Source: Qipengyuania_C sp046254955 (GTDB lineage Bacteria > Pseudomonadota > Alphaproteobacteria > Sphingomonadales > Sphingomonadaceae). Taken from it: a stretch of DNA of 64,000 nt. Each line of letters starts with the position of its first letter. Position 1 is the first letter of the stretch. A model generated the notes under the pieces. The model had not been told where the DNA came from and did not search any database. It saw only the letters and a list, made by a program, of their open reading frames with translations. Both the position numbers and the translations under genes were made by a program. The stretch is from assembly GCF_046254955.1 (NCBI RefSeq), contig NZ_JBJXRG010000003.1:141812-205811 (forward strand). Reading direction: 5' to 3'. Positions 42,576 to 51,227 of this stretch are shown here, piece by piece.

Positions 42576-43309
42576 ATCGGACAGTGCTGCGCGGCCACAG
42601 CGTCGGCACGGTCGGACATTTGCCGCTCGGCGAGCCCCTCAATGACACTTCCGGCAATTGCGCAACCATAGGGTTGCGTTTCCATTTGCGGATCGAGCAG
42701 CAATTCGCCGCGTAGTGCCACGGCGCTGCTCAAGTCTGTTCCCTCGACGGCGAATACCGCTGTCGCCAAGGGTTCATGCGTTTTCAGCCGCTCAAGCAGC
42801 GCTGTTCGTGCGCTTTGATCCTGCGCGATTGCCAGCAGCAATTGCTCGCCAGCTGCCAGATAAGGTTGGGCGCGAAGCAGCGCTTCCAGATGGCGAATGG
42901 CCTCCTGTGGCTTTCCCCGGGATAGCTGATCGTTTGCCCAATAAGATTGCGTCACCGGATCCCGCCATCCACCACTGCGCGCCACAGAAAAACCGCGATG
43001 CGCCGCCCAAGTATCGCCTCTCAGCAATTGCGCGCTCGCCAGCAAGCCAAGCACGCGCGGTTCTCGCGGTGAGGCTTGCAAAGCGCGAATGGCATGGCTC
43101 TCCGCACCGCGATAGTCCGATTGCGCAAGTGCAAGAGCCGCCTCAGCCTGCGCCGCCTGGGCGCTCAGGATCTCAGGAACAAGGCTGGCGCGTGAGGGAT
43201 CCTGCGCCGAGAGGCGGTCCATCCCGCTACCCAGCGCGAGAAATGCATAGACCGCGAGAAGGGACACGAAGATCACCGAACCGAAAGTGACGGTTCGCGG
43301 CGAGCTCAC
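42572..43309 (-). CDS. TPR-containing inner-membrane or periplasmic protein
   Basis: A 245-residue protein with one N-terminal helix (TFGSVIFVSLLAVYAFLALG) and about three TPR-like helical pairs: AEAALALAQSDYRGAESHAI, RALQASPREPRVLGLLASAQ, and GKPQEAIRHLEALLRAQPYL. Two C-terminal Cys (YGCAIA and QHCPI) could form a disulfide. It overlaps the tyrosine autokinase gene by 4 nt, so it probably serves the polysaccharide machinery. The family cannot be named. Confidence 0.75.
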   Translation of the reverse strand: MSSPRTVTFGSVIFVSLLAVYAFLALGSGMDRLSAQDPSRASLVPEILSAQAAQAEAALALAQSDYRGAESHAIRALQASPREPRVLGLLASAQLLRGDTWAAHRGFSVARSGGWRDPVTQSYWANDQLSRGKPQEAIRHLEALLRAQPYLAAGEQLLLAIAQDQSARTALLERLKTHEPLATAVFAVEGTDLSSAVALRGELLLDPQMETQPYGCAIAGSVIEGLAERQMSDRADAVAAQHCPI

Positions 43310-45525
43310 GCCGGCACGCCCTCTTCATCTTTGGCGTAGCGATAATATTCGTAGCCGTAATAGGAAGAGTAACGATTGCCGCCCTTTTCTGGATCGAATT
43401 TGACCAGCACAGCGCCGATCAGGACGGGCCCGACGGACCGCAAGCGTCTCAATGCCGCGCGCAGCTGCCCGCTCCTCCCGCGCTCCGCCTCGACTACAAA
43501 CATTGTTCCGTCGGCGAGCGCTGCCAGCATCGGCGCATCGGCCAGTCCCAGCACCGGCGGGCTGTCAAGCACGACGATGTCGTAGTGACCCGACGCCTCC
43601 TCGAGCAGCTGCGCCATTCGCGGCGAAGTGATCAGCTCGGACGGGCTTGGCGGCGGTGGCCCAGATGGCAGCAGATCGAATGCGCCCGTCTCGTTTCGCT
43701 GTACAGCGCTGGCCAGCGGATCGTCAGATGTCAGTAAGTCCGTCAGGCCACGTTTATTGGCAAGGCCCGTTGCGATATGGGCAGCCGGGCGACGCAGGTC
43801 GGCATCGATCAGCAGCGCCTTCATCCCCATGCGGCCGAAACCGCTGGCGATCGCATGGCTTGAGGTCGTCTTGCCCTCACCCGCCTGCGCGCTGGTGACA
43901 GCCAGCACTTTGGGCAAGCCATGCCGCGTCGAATAGAGCAGCGAACCGCGCAGCGAGTTGTAGGCTTCTGCGACCGGCGACTTGGGGTTGGCCATATCCA
44001 CAAAGGGTTCGTCCTCGGCCTCCGGCACGACGCCAAGTAATGCCAGACCGAGCTTTTCCTCAATGTCTTCAGGGACATGGATCGCATCATCGAGCCGGTC
44101 ACGCAGGTAGACCGCTGCAACCGCAGCCGCCAACCCCGCCAAAAGACCCAGTGCCAAATTGCGCGGCAAGCTGGGCGACGACGGCACCAAGGGGGGATCC
44201 GCCCGGTCGATAATCGCGATATTGCTGGCGGCAATTCCCGCCGAAGCATTCAATTCGCGATACCGCTGCAGTAGCCCGTCATAGATCGAGCGTGCCGTAT
44301 CCGCCTCGCGCGCCAGGGTATTGTAGCGCACCGCCCGGTCCTGCTCGCGCAAGGTTGCACCCTGCAAGCGATCGACCTGCTGCTGCAGCGCTACTTCAGC
44401 GGCCTGCGCGGCCTGGTACTCCGCCCGCACCGAATTGCGCACCTGGCTGGCCGTTGCCGTCAACTGGCTATCGATTGCAGCGAGGTCATTGGCGAGATTT
44501 GTCACCGCGGGATGATCGGGCAGGTAGCGCTCGCGAGCCGCATCCAGCTCTGCCTGAGCACGAGCCTTGCGCGTCATCAGCTCCTGCACCGTCGGGTTGG
44601 CGAGCACGGTGCGGGACGACAGCAGGGGGATTGCCGATTCCGCTCTCCAGCGCGTTTGCGCCGCGATGCGATCGGCCCGGGCCATGTTGGCCGCCTCATT
44701 CAGCTGCAGCAGGCTGGAAGCGGTGACGCTTCCGGCGACCGGACGGCTCGCATCAACGGTGAAGGCGTCGCGGGTACGGATCAGACCGGCGCTGCGCGCA
44801 TAGTCGTTGAGGTCACGCTCGGTTTCCTCGAGCTGGCTGCGCGCTTCCTCGAGCTGTTCCTCGACGAACTTGCGTGCATAGGCCGAGCTTTCGAAACGGC
44901 GTTGTAGGTTGGCCTGTATAAATTCGTCGGCAAAGCTGTTGACGATCCGCGCCGATATCTCGGGGTCACCGCTCGAGAATTGCACCCGCGCAATGCGGGT
45001 CGAGCGCGGCAGATCGATTGAGAGGTTTGCGCGTAGCAGCGAGATAACCAGCTCACGCCGCCGCTGCGGCGCGAGATCGGCTTCGGGCGAGGTCATCTCC
45101 ATCGCAGCAAAAAAACGTGGATCATCATAGAGATCGTTCGCATTGGCTACGCGGACAGCCAATGCGCGGCTGCGTAGGATATCGAGCTGCGTATTGAGAA
45201 AACGGTCGATGTCCCAGCTGGAGGAATCGACCCTCTGGCCATCCAGTTCTTCACCCAGGACCTCGTCGCCCTGGTCGTTGATCTGGACGCTCGTTGCTGC
45301 AGAGTAACGCGGCGCGTCGAGCATGGTCGCGATCACAGCGAGGGCGAGCGCAGCACCAACAATAGCAATGGCCAACCAGAAATTACGCCGCAGTGCCGCC
45401 AGCGCATAGCGCAAATTCGCGCTGACCGGATTGTCGCCCCAAGGCTTGACCGGATAGGCGTAGGGATCTCCCCCATCCCCGCCTACGGGAAATTCATAGC
45501 TGCGTCCTGCACCGCTCGTCAGCAT
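43306..45525 (-). CDS. Wzc/ExoP-type polysaccharide co-polymerase and tyrosine autokinase
   Basis: A 739-residue inner-membrane protein fusing a Wzz chain-length domain to a BY-kinase. Helices lie at about residues 48-68 and 455-475, with a long periplasmic coiled coil between. The kinase has Walker A SAQAGEGKTTSS near 545, A-prime LLIDADLRRP, and Walker B VVLDSPPVLG. The tail RYSSYYGYEYYRY holds seven Tyr, the expected autophosphorylation cluster. It controls polymer length and export with Wza, encoded 16 nt upstream. Confidence 0.93.
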   Translation of the reverse strand: MLTSGAGRSYEFPVGGDGGDPYAYPVKPWGDNPVSANLRYALAALRRNFWLAIAIVGAALALAVIATMLDAPRYSAATSVQINDQGDEVLGEELDGQRVDSSSWDIDRFLNTQLDILRSRALAVRVANANDLYDDPRFFAAMEMTSPEADLAPQRRRELVISLLRANLSIDLPRSTRIARVQFSSGDPEISARIVNSFADEFIQANLQRRFESSAYARKFVEEQLEEARSQLEETERDLNDYARSAGLIRTRDAFTVDASRPVAGSVTASSLLQLNEAANMARADRIAAQTRWRAESAIPLLSSRTVLANPTVQELMTRKARAQAELDAARERYLPDHPAVTNLANDLAAIDSQLTATASQVRNSVRAEYQAAQAAEVALQQQVDRLQGATLREQDRAVRYNTLAREADTARSIYDGLLQRYRELNASAGIAASNIAIIDRADPPLVPSSPSLPRNLALGLLAGLAAAVAAVYLRDRLDDAIHVPEDIEEKLGLALLGVVPEAEDEPFVDMANPKSPVAEAYNSLRGSLLYSTRHGLPKVLAVTSAQAGEGKTTSSHAIASGFGRMGMKALLIDADLRRPAAHIATGLANKRGLTDLLTSDDPLASAVQRNETGAFDLLPSGPPPPSPSELITSPRMAQLLEEASGHYDIVVLDSPPVLGLADAPMLAALADGTMFVVEAERGRSGQLRAALRRLRSVGPVLIGAVLVKFDPEKGGNRYSSYYGYEYYRYAKDEEGVPA

Positions 45526-45541
45526 GATCGCACCGCCCGGA

Positions 45542-46240
45542 TCATACCGGCCTCAACACGGCAACAAGAGGTGCAGTCTGGAGCACATCCTTGTAAGCGC
45601 CGCGAAGCCCGGAATAGCCGACTACGACCACATCGCCCGGCAATAATGCCAAATCGGGCATGCGGCCGCCGCGAATGGCTTGCAGATCGAACTGACCCCC
45701 GTAGCGCTGGCCATCGACCATGCGGAAGACGAGTATCTGATCGAGTTTGGCAACGTCCGTAGGGCTGCGAGCCTGCGCCAATGCAGTGAGCAGCGTGTCA
45801 CCTTCGCGCCAGGGATAGATGCCGGGAAGATTGACCTGCCCTTCGACAGCGACCGTCATATCGCGCGCCTTCTTGATCGACACAGCGACCCGAGGGTTGC
45901 GCAGGTAGTTTGCCCCGTAAGCCTGCTCGATCGAGCGGGCGAGCTGCGTCGCACTGGAACCGGAAGCCCGAACATCGCCGATAAGAGGGAGGCTGAGATT
46001 ACCCGCTGCATCGATTGCCACTTCGTCCTGCGACAGTTCTGGCTCGTCGAACACGCTGATCGAAAGGACATCGCCCGCCTGCAAGGCATAGCGCTCAGCA
46101 ATATCCGGCTGGGCACCGTCAATCGCATCATAACCCGCCTGGCCGACCGGCACTATCGGATTGAGCGGTGCCTGACATGCAGCAAGGAGCAGGACGCAGA
46201 TTGCCCCGATAGCTCCCGAAATACCTATGCGACGACCCAT
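45542..46240 (-). CDS. Wza-type polysaccharide export lipoprotein
   Basis: A 232-residue outer-membrane export protein. The signal ends LLLAAC (Cys22). The poly-export domain has YALQAGDVLSISVFDEPELS and GNLSLPLIGDVRASG; SLBB-type repeats follow (VAVEGQVNLPGIYPWREGDT and LLPGDVVVVGYS). It is shorter than E. coli Wza (about 380), as is usual for alphaproteobacterial relatives. It overlaps the O-antigen-ligase-type gene by one base (TAATG). Confidence 0.92.
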   Translation of the reverse strand: MGRRIGISGAIGAICVLLLAACQAPLNPIVPVGQAGYDAIDGAQPDIAERYALQAGDVLSISVFDEPELSQDEVAIDAAGNLSLPLIGDVRASGSSATQLARSIEQAYGANYLRNPRVAVSIKKARDMTVAVEGQVNLPGIYPWREGDTLLTALAQARSPTDVAKLDQILVFRMVDGQRYGGQFDLQAIRGGRMPDLALLPGDVVVVGYSGLRGAYKDVLQTAPLVAVLRPV

Positions 46241-47631
46241 TATTTATTGTCTTCCAACGACTTGATTCCAGACCCCGGCGCCCCCGAAGCGTTATCATCG
46301 CGAGGCCTTACAAGCATCCCGAGGGCGACGCCTGCTAGACACGCTTCTGCCATGTTTCGGAGCGGGTAATCAACGAGGGCATGAAGTGCGATGAGGATAA
46401 AACTTGTTAATCCAAAGATTGGTGCTGCCCTCAGCTGCGGTTGGGAATGCCAGGCACGGATCGCGAGGTGAACGAGAATCCCCGCAATCGCGACCAGTAC
46501 CAGCAAACCCGGTATTCCTGCCTCGATAGCGAACTCGAGATATTCATTGTGCGCGCGGTTGGGCATCGTCAAGTCGACAACGTCGAGCCGCTCGTAAGGC
46601 AAGAACGCTTCGACGAAAGTGCCCATCCCTGTGCCCCACGGCCAGCTTGCGGAAAGCGCCGCGAAGCTGTCTTGCCATAGCTCCAGCCGGAAGTCGTCGG
46701 TCATCCCAAAGCGAGTCGCGACATAAGCGAGGCGCGAATCGAAAAGCGCCAATCCGGCGGTCAGAATGACCAGTGCGGAAATCGCCGCTATCGCAAGGGC
46801 CCATGGCCCGAAGCGATGTTCGGCCATCGAACCGGCGAACATGACAAGCATACCAAATGCGGCGATCGGCACGAGCGCTATGCCCGCCCGCGATCCGGTG
46901 AATAGAAGTGCGGCTCCCAGGACGAGCACGGTGGACCCAAGCGTAATACGGTGATCCCAACGCGCGCGGTCTGCGCTGATCGCATAACAGCCTGCGGCCG
47001 CCACTGCGCCAATCAGCAATATGTCGGCCGCAGCGTTGCGATTGGCGTGAAATCCCGTCAGCCATCCGGGGTGAGCGTCGGCATAGAGTTTGAACCCGTC
47101 GCCAGGGCCAGCCATCTGCAACGTTCCGAGGATTGCGCCCGCGAGCGCCATGAGCGCAACTGAGCCCAGGATCGCACCGCGCTCCCTTGTTGTCCGCGTC
47201 GCAACCATCCATGCCAGCGCCAGCGGCGGGATCATCGCCAGCAGGCTCGCCAGTGTTTTGTGCGGGGCAATCGACAGCGGCATCCAGCTGTCCTGCGCAT
47301 CGACAAGCGCAAGCGCGGCAATTTCGCGTGAGCGACCGGGCAAGTCATGCCAGATCTGCGGCGGGAGTGGAATAAGCTGCGCGATCGGGACCGCGAGAAC
47401 GAGCGCCGAGACACCGATCACTGCGAGCGGTAGCGGGGCTTTGTCCTGCTCCCTGCCGAACCACCAATAGGCAGCGACAGCTATCGCTGCCGCGAGTTGC
47501 AGGGCCACTTCGGCAGAGGGATTGGGCGAGCCGCCGCCGCCCAGTAGCATGGCGAGCGCGACGAACGCCGCCACAACATAGGTCTGGCTGCGGCTTGCGA
47601 CCCGCAATGATGGTGCCTGCATTGTTGCCAT
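46240..47631 (-). CDS. O-antigen ligase/polymerase (Wzy/WaaL-type) membrane protein
   Basis: A 463-residue protein with about 12 helices. The O-antigen-ligase domain is at about residues 190-370, with the large periplasmic loop containing FRLELWQDSFAALSASWPWG and GMGTFVEAFLP then NRAHNEYLEFAIEAGIPGLL. The RxHNxYLE-type motif (NRAHNEYLE) is characteristic of this family. It either polymerises or ligates the surface polysaccharide exported by the adjacent Wza/Wzc-type pair; sequence alone does not decide. Confidence 0.88.
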   Translation of the reverse strand: MATMQAPSLRVASRSQTYVVAAFVALAMLLGGGGSPNPSAEVALQLAAAIAVAAYWWFGREQDKAPLPLAVIGVSALVLAVPIAQLIPLPPQIWHDLPGRSREIAALALVDAQDSWMPLSIAPHKTLASLLAMIPPLALAWMVATRTTRERGAILGSVALMALAGAILGTLQMAGPGDGFKLYADAHPGWLTGFHANRNAAADILLIGAVAAAGCYAISADRARWDHRITLGSTVLVLGAALLFTGSRAGIALVPIAAFGMLVMFAGSMAEHRFGPWALAIAAISALVILTAGLALFDSRLAYVATRFGMTDDFRLELWQDSFAALSASWPWGTGMGTFVEAFLPYERLDVVDLTMPNRAHNEYLEFAIEAGIPGLLVLVAIAGILVHLAIRAWHSQPQLRAAPIFGLTSFILIALHALVDYPLRNMAEACLAGVALGMLVRPRDDNASGAPGSGIKSLEDNK

Positions 47632-47753
47632 GGCGCCTGACTCGATCCCTCTGGAGCGAGCCTAGGCCGCCAATCGTCTAGTGCAATGGCCCGCCGACTT
47701 CCGGCAGGGGAAAACTCCCCCAGAACGACATCACCGTCAAACTAGATCGCAAC

Positions 47754-48917
47754 CTACATCGAACGCGCGATCACCATCTTCATGACTTCGTTCGATCCGC
47801 CGAAAATACGGGTGATGCGGCTGTCGCGGTACATCCGTGCGATCGGGTAATCGTTGATGAAGCCGGCACCGCCGTGGAACTGGAGGCATTTGTCGACGAC
47901 CTCGCCCTGCAGCTCGGTAACCCAGTACTTGGCCATGCATGCGGTGGCGACGTCGAGCTCGCCCTTCAAGTGACGCGCTATGCAATCATTGACGAATATA
48001 CGCGCTGCTGTGGCGCGAGCCTTGAGATCCGCCATAACGAATTGCGTATTCTGGAAATCCCAGATCGTTTGCCCGAAAGCCTTGCGATCCTTGACGAATT
48101 CCATCGTGGTCTCGAGCGCTTTTTCGATCCCGGTGGCCGCGCCCATCGCGATGATGAGACGCTCCTGCGGAAGCTCGCCCATCAGCTGGTAGAAGCCCTT
48201 GCCTTCCACGCCGCCAAGCACGTTTTCCGCCGGGACGAAGACATCGTCGAAGAACAGCTCTGAAGTGTCCGAAGCGTCGAGCCCGATCTTGTCGAGCTTC
48301 TTGCCGCGCTGGAATCCATCGGCGCCTTCTGTTTCGAGCAGCATGAGCGAAATGCCCTTGGCGCGTTCGTTGGGATCGGTCTTTGCGACTACAATGATGA
48401 AGTCGGCGGTCTGCCCGTTGGAAATGTATGTCTTGGCACCATTGATGCGGTAGCCGTTTCCATCCTTGAGCGCAGTGGTGGTGATGCTCTGCAAGTCCGA
48501 ACCGACTCCCGGCTCGGTCATCGCGATCGCACTGACCAGTTCGCCAGTCACCAGCTTGGGAAGATACTTCTTCTTCTGCTCCTCGGTGCCGTGGCGCACG
48601 AGGTAGGGAAGTATGATCGTGTTGTGAAGCGAAGCGGCAAAGCCTTCGACGCCGTGCTTGCCCTGCTGGTCGATCACCACCATGTCGTGTCGGAAATCGC
48701 CGCCATGACCGCCATATTCGGTCGGCACCGAAACACCGAGTAGCCCCGCCGCGCCAGCCTCGTTCCAGAATTCGCGTTCGACCTGGCCGTTCTCGCGCCA
48801 CTGCAGGATCCGCTTTTCCGGGGCGTGTTGCTGATAGAATTTTCCTACAGCATCGGCAAAAATCGAGATTTCCTCGTCTTCCATAAATTCGGGCTGGGGT
48901 ACATCGATTACGGGCAT
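47754..48917 (-). CDS. Acyl-CoA dehydrogenase
   Basis: A 387-residue FAD enzyme of fatty-acid beta-oxidation. Landmarks are AMTEPGVGSDLQSITTTA, KTYISNGQTADFIIVVAKT, and the C-terminal FHGGAGFINDYPIARMYRDS followed by IFGGSNEVMK. The last motif reads GGSNE instead of YEGT, as in long-chain acyl-CoA dehydrogenases, which take their catalytic Glu from elsewhere. It lies 54 nt after the enoyl-CoA hydratase gene on the same strand and may form a unit with it. Confidence 0.92.
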   Translation of the reverse strand: MPVIDVPQPEFMEDEEISIFADAVGKFYQQHAPEKRILQWRENGQVEREFWNEAGAAGLLGVSVPTEYGGHGGDFRHDMVVIDQQGKHGVEGFAASLHNTIILPYLVRHGTEEQKKKYLPKLVTGELVSAIAMTEPGVGSDLQSITTTALKDGNGYRINGAKTYISNGQTADFIIVVAKTDPNERAKGISLMLLETEGADGFQRGKKLDKIGLDASDTSELFFDDVFVPAENVLGGVEGKGFYQLMGELPQERLIIAMGAATGIEKALETTMEFVKDRKAFGQTIWDFQNTQFVMADLKARATAARIFVNDCIARHLKGELDVATACMAKYWVTELQGEVVDKCLQFHGGAGFINDYPIARMYRDSRITRIFGGSNEVMKMVIARSM

Positions 48918-48971
48918 GTCTGCGTTCCTATGCGGGAGGTCTAAGGTTATCTGGGGTAAGTCTATCGGGGC

Positions 48972-49733
48972 TTATTTGCCCTTCCAGTTGGGTGCGCGCT
49001 TCTCGGCAAAGGCGAGTGATCCTTCGCGTGCATCTTCGCTCATGAAAACTTGCGGAAGCAACTCGGACTGCTTTTTCCAGCGCTCGTCATGGCTCCAGCC
49101 GCGCGAATCCTCAATGATCTGCTTGGAGACTCGCACCGCAAGCGGGCCATTGGCATTGATTGCAGCGGCGAGCTCGAGTGCAGCTTCCATCGCGCTCCCA
49201 TCGGTCACACGGTTGACGAGGCCAAGCTCGTAAGCCCTTGCCGCATCGATGAAATTTCCGGTCAGTGCGAGTTCCATTGCGACCTTGTGCGGGATCTGGT
49301 CAGGCAAGCGCATCAGTCCGCCGGCACCGGCTGCAAGGCCGCGCTTGGCTTCGGGAATGCCGAATTTCGCGCCGCTGTTTGCCACCACGAGATCGCAGGC
49401 GATCATCAGCTCGAGGCCGCCGGCAAGGGCGTATCCTTCCACTGCCGCGATGAGCGGTTTCGCCGGGCCTTTTTCAGTAATCCCACCAAAGCCGCGGCCT
49501 GGGATCGACGGCGATTCGCCGCGCAGGAAACCCTTGAGATCCATCCCGGAGCAGAAGGTCCCCTCGGCCCCGGTTAGGATCGCAACGCGCAAATCGTCAT
49601 CCGAATCGAGCTTGTCGAGCGCAGCCGCGATACCTTCAGCGGCCGCCTTGTTCATGGCATTCTTCGCTTCTGGCCGATTGATCGTGATGATCAGGATACC
49701 GTCTTCTTCGCGCGTCAGCAGCTCGTCGCTCAT
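48972..49733 (-). CDS. Enoyl-CoA hydratase/isomerase (crotonase family)
   Basis: A 253-residue crotonase-fold enzyme that probably hydrates 2-enoyl-CoA. The oxyanion loop is FCSGMDLKGFL, and the second conserved block is EGYALAGGLELMIACDLVVA, with KFGIPEAKRGL following. The single Glu of the second loop is consistent with a hydratase or isomerase. Divergent from the thiolase gene over 99 nt. Confidence 0.9.
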   Translation of the reverse strand: MSDELLTREEDGILIITINRPEAKNAMNKAAAEGIAAALDKLDSDDDLRVAILTGAEGTFCSGMDLKGFLRGESPSIPGRGFGGITEKGPAKPLIAAVEGYALAGGLELMIACDLVVANSGAKFGIPEAKRGLAAGAGGLMRLPDQIPHKVAMELALTGNFIDAARAYELGLVNRVTDGSAMEAALELAAAINANGPLAVRVSKQIIEDSRGWSHDERWKKQSELLPQVFMSEDAREGSLAFAEKRAPNWKGK

Positions 49734-49832
49734 GCGTAACTCCCATTTTCGATAGAAACTGAAATCTTGTGCCTTTGCTGGCCAAGGTTTACGGACACGT
49801 CAACCGCATTTTCGATAATGGAAGGATTACCT

Positions 49833-51101
49833 ATGCCCGAAGCTTATATCGTCGACGCCGTCCGCACACCGCGCGGAATCGGAAAGCAGGGCAAGGGCTC
49901 ACTCGCGCACATGCATCCGCAGCATCTCGCTGCCACAGTGCTCAAGGCGATCAAGGATCGTAACAACCTCGATACCTCGACTGTCGACGATGTGATTTGG
50001 TCGGTCTCGACACAGGACGGCATGCAGGCGGGCGATATGGGCCGCATGGCTGCGCTTGATGCAGGCTATGACATTACCAGCTCGGGCACCACGCTCGACC
50101 GGTTCTGCGGCGGCGGTATCACTTCGGTTGCGCTCGCGGCTGCGCAGGTGATGAGCGGTATGGAAGATTGCGTTGTCGCTGGTGGTACCGAAATGATGAG
50201 CCTCACGGCGCAGATGAGCCGCGACAAGATGGCCGCCGGTATCAAGCCCCCGATGATGGGCAGTTACAACGATCGCCTGCAGAAGGTGCATCCGCAATCG
50301 CACCAGGGCATCTGTGGCGACGCGATCGCGACGATCGAAGGCTTCACCCGCGAAGAACTGGACGAGGTTGGCTACCGCAGTCAGCAGCGCGCTGCGGCCG
50401 CGATCGCTGAAGGGCGGTTCGCAAAATCAGTCGTCCCGGTGACCGATGATGAAGGCAATGTCGTGCTCGATCACGACGAATACCCACGCCCGCAAACGAC
50501 TCGCGAAGGCCTTGCCGAACTCGAGCCGGCGTTCACCAAGATCGCCGATATGCCGCTTGATGAGACCGGCACGACATTCCGCAAGCTGGTCAACCAGAAG
50601 TACCCGGATGTCGAAATCCAGAACTTTCACCATGCAGGCAACAGCTCGGGCGTTGTTGACGGTGCAGCCGCTGTGCTGGTCGTTAGCAAGGAGTATGCAG
50701 AGAAGAATGGCCTCAAGCCGCGCGCCCGGATCGTGCAGACTGCCAATATGGGCGATGATCCCACGCTGATGCTCAACGCCCCCGTCCCTGCTGCAAAACG
50801 TGTGCTGGAACGTGCTGGCATGACGACAGACGATATTGACCTCTATGAAATCAACGAGGCGTTCGCGGTCGTGGCAGCGAAATTCGTCAAGGATCTCGAT
50901 CTCGATTGGGACAAGGTCAATGTCAATGGTGGCTCGATTGCACTTGGTCATCCGATTGGCGCAACCGGTTCGATACTGATCGGTACCATGGTTGATGAGC
51001 TCGAACGTCAGGACAAGCGCTACGGTCTGGTAACCATGTGCGCCGCAGGGGGAATGGCTCCAGCGATCATCATCGAGCGCGTAGACGGCTTCGTCGACTA
51101 G
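49833..51101 (+). CDS. Acetyl-CoA C-acyltransferase (thiolase)
   Basis: A 422-residue degradative thiolase. The start at 49833 follows GGAAGG at 7 nt. The catalytic residues are Cys92 (LDRFCGGGITSV), His373 (ALGHPIGATGS) and Cys403 (TMCAAGGMAP). With the divergent hydratase and acyl-CoA dehydrogenase it supplies most of a beta-oxidation cycle; a 3-hydroxyacyl-CoA dehydrogenase is not in the window. Confidence 0.94.
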   Translation: MPEAYIVDAVRTPRGIGKQGKGSLAHMHPQHLAATVLKAIKDRNNLDTSTVDDVIWSVSTQDGMQAGDMGRMAALDAGYDITSSGTTLDRFCGGGITSVALAAAQVMSGMEDCVVAGGTEMMSLTAQMSRDKMAAGIKPPMMGSYNDRLQKVHPQSHQGICGDAIATIEGFTREELDEVGYRSQQRAAAAIAEGRFAKSVVPVTDDEGNVVLDHDEYPRPQTTREGLAELEPAFTKIADMPLDETGTTFRKLVNQKYPDVEIQNFHHAGNSSGVVDGAAAVLVVSKEYAEKNGLKPRARIVQTANMGDDPTLMLNAPVPAAKRVLERAGMTTDDIDLYEINEAFAVVAAKFVKDLDLDWDKVNVNGGSIALGHPIGATGSILIGTMVDELERQDKRYGLVTMCAAGGMAPAIIIERVDGFVD

Positions 51102-51109
51102 GGGGAAAC

Positions 51110-51145
51110 ACGGAGTGAGGGGCGCAGTACAAACGCCCGCTCCGT
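51110..51145 (+). terminator. Possible stem-loop terminator after the thiolase gene
   Basis: ACGGAG at 51110-51115 pairs with CTCCGT at 51140-51145, and inside it GGGCG pairs with CGCCC with small bulges. It begins 8 nt after the thiolase stop. There is no T-run after it, so rho-independent termination is uncertain. Confidence 0.35.
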
Positions 51146-51168
51146 TCACATTGGTGAATAGAAATCAG

Positions 51169-51199
51169 GGTTTGGTTTACCTTTTTCCAAAACCAGACC
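51169..51199 (+). promoter_or_regulatory. Leader hairpin upstream of the LapG-like gene
   Basis: GGTTTGGTTT at 51169-51178 pairs with AAACCAGACC at 51190-51199 (10 pairs including one G-U) around an 11-nt pyrimidine-rich loop. It ends 28 nt before the ATG. Function is inferred. Confidence 0.4.
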
Positions 51200-51208
51200 T
51201 TGAGGTGT

Positions 51209-51223
51209 CCCGTTCAAAACGGG
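51209..51223 (+). promoter_or_regulatory. Hairpin between Shine-Dalgarno and start of the LapG-like gene
   Basis: CCCGTTCAAAACGGG is a perfect 6-bp stem with a 3-nt loop, ending 4 nt before the ATG at 51228. The only good Shine-Dalgarno (GAGG at 51202-51205) lies 22 nt from the ATG; folding the hairpin out leaves about 7 nt, the normal spacing. This suggests that the stem is needed for, or tunes, initiation. Confidence 0.45.
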
Positions 51224-51227
51224 CGAC

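Noticed and set aside
47709..47722. GGGGA/TCCCC hairpin as a terminator between the acyl-CoA dehydrogenase and ligase genes
   Set aside because: The 5-bp stem is short and has no T-run on either strand.
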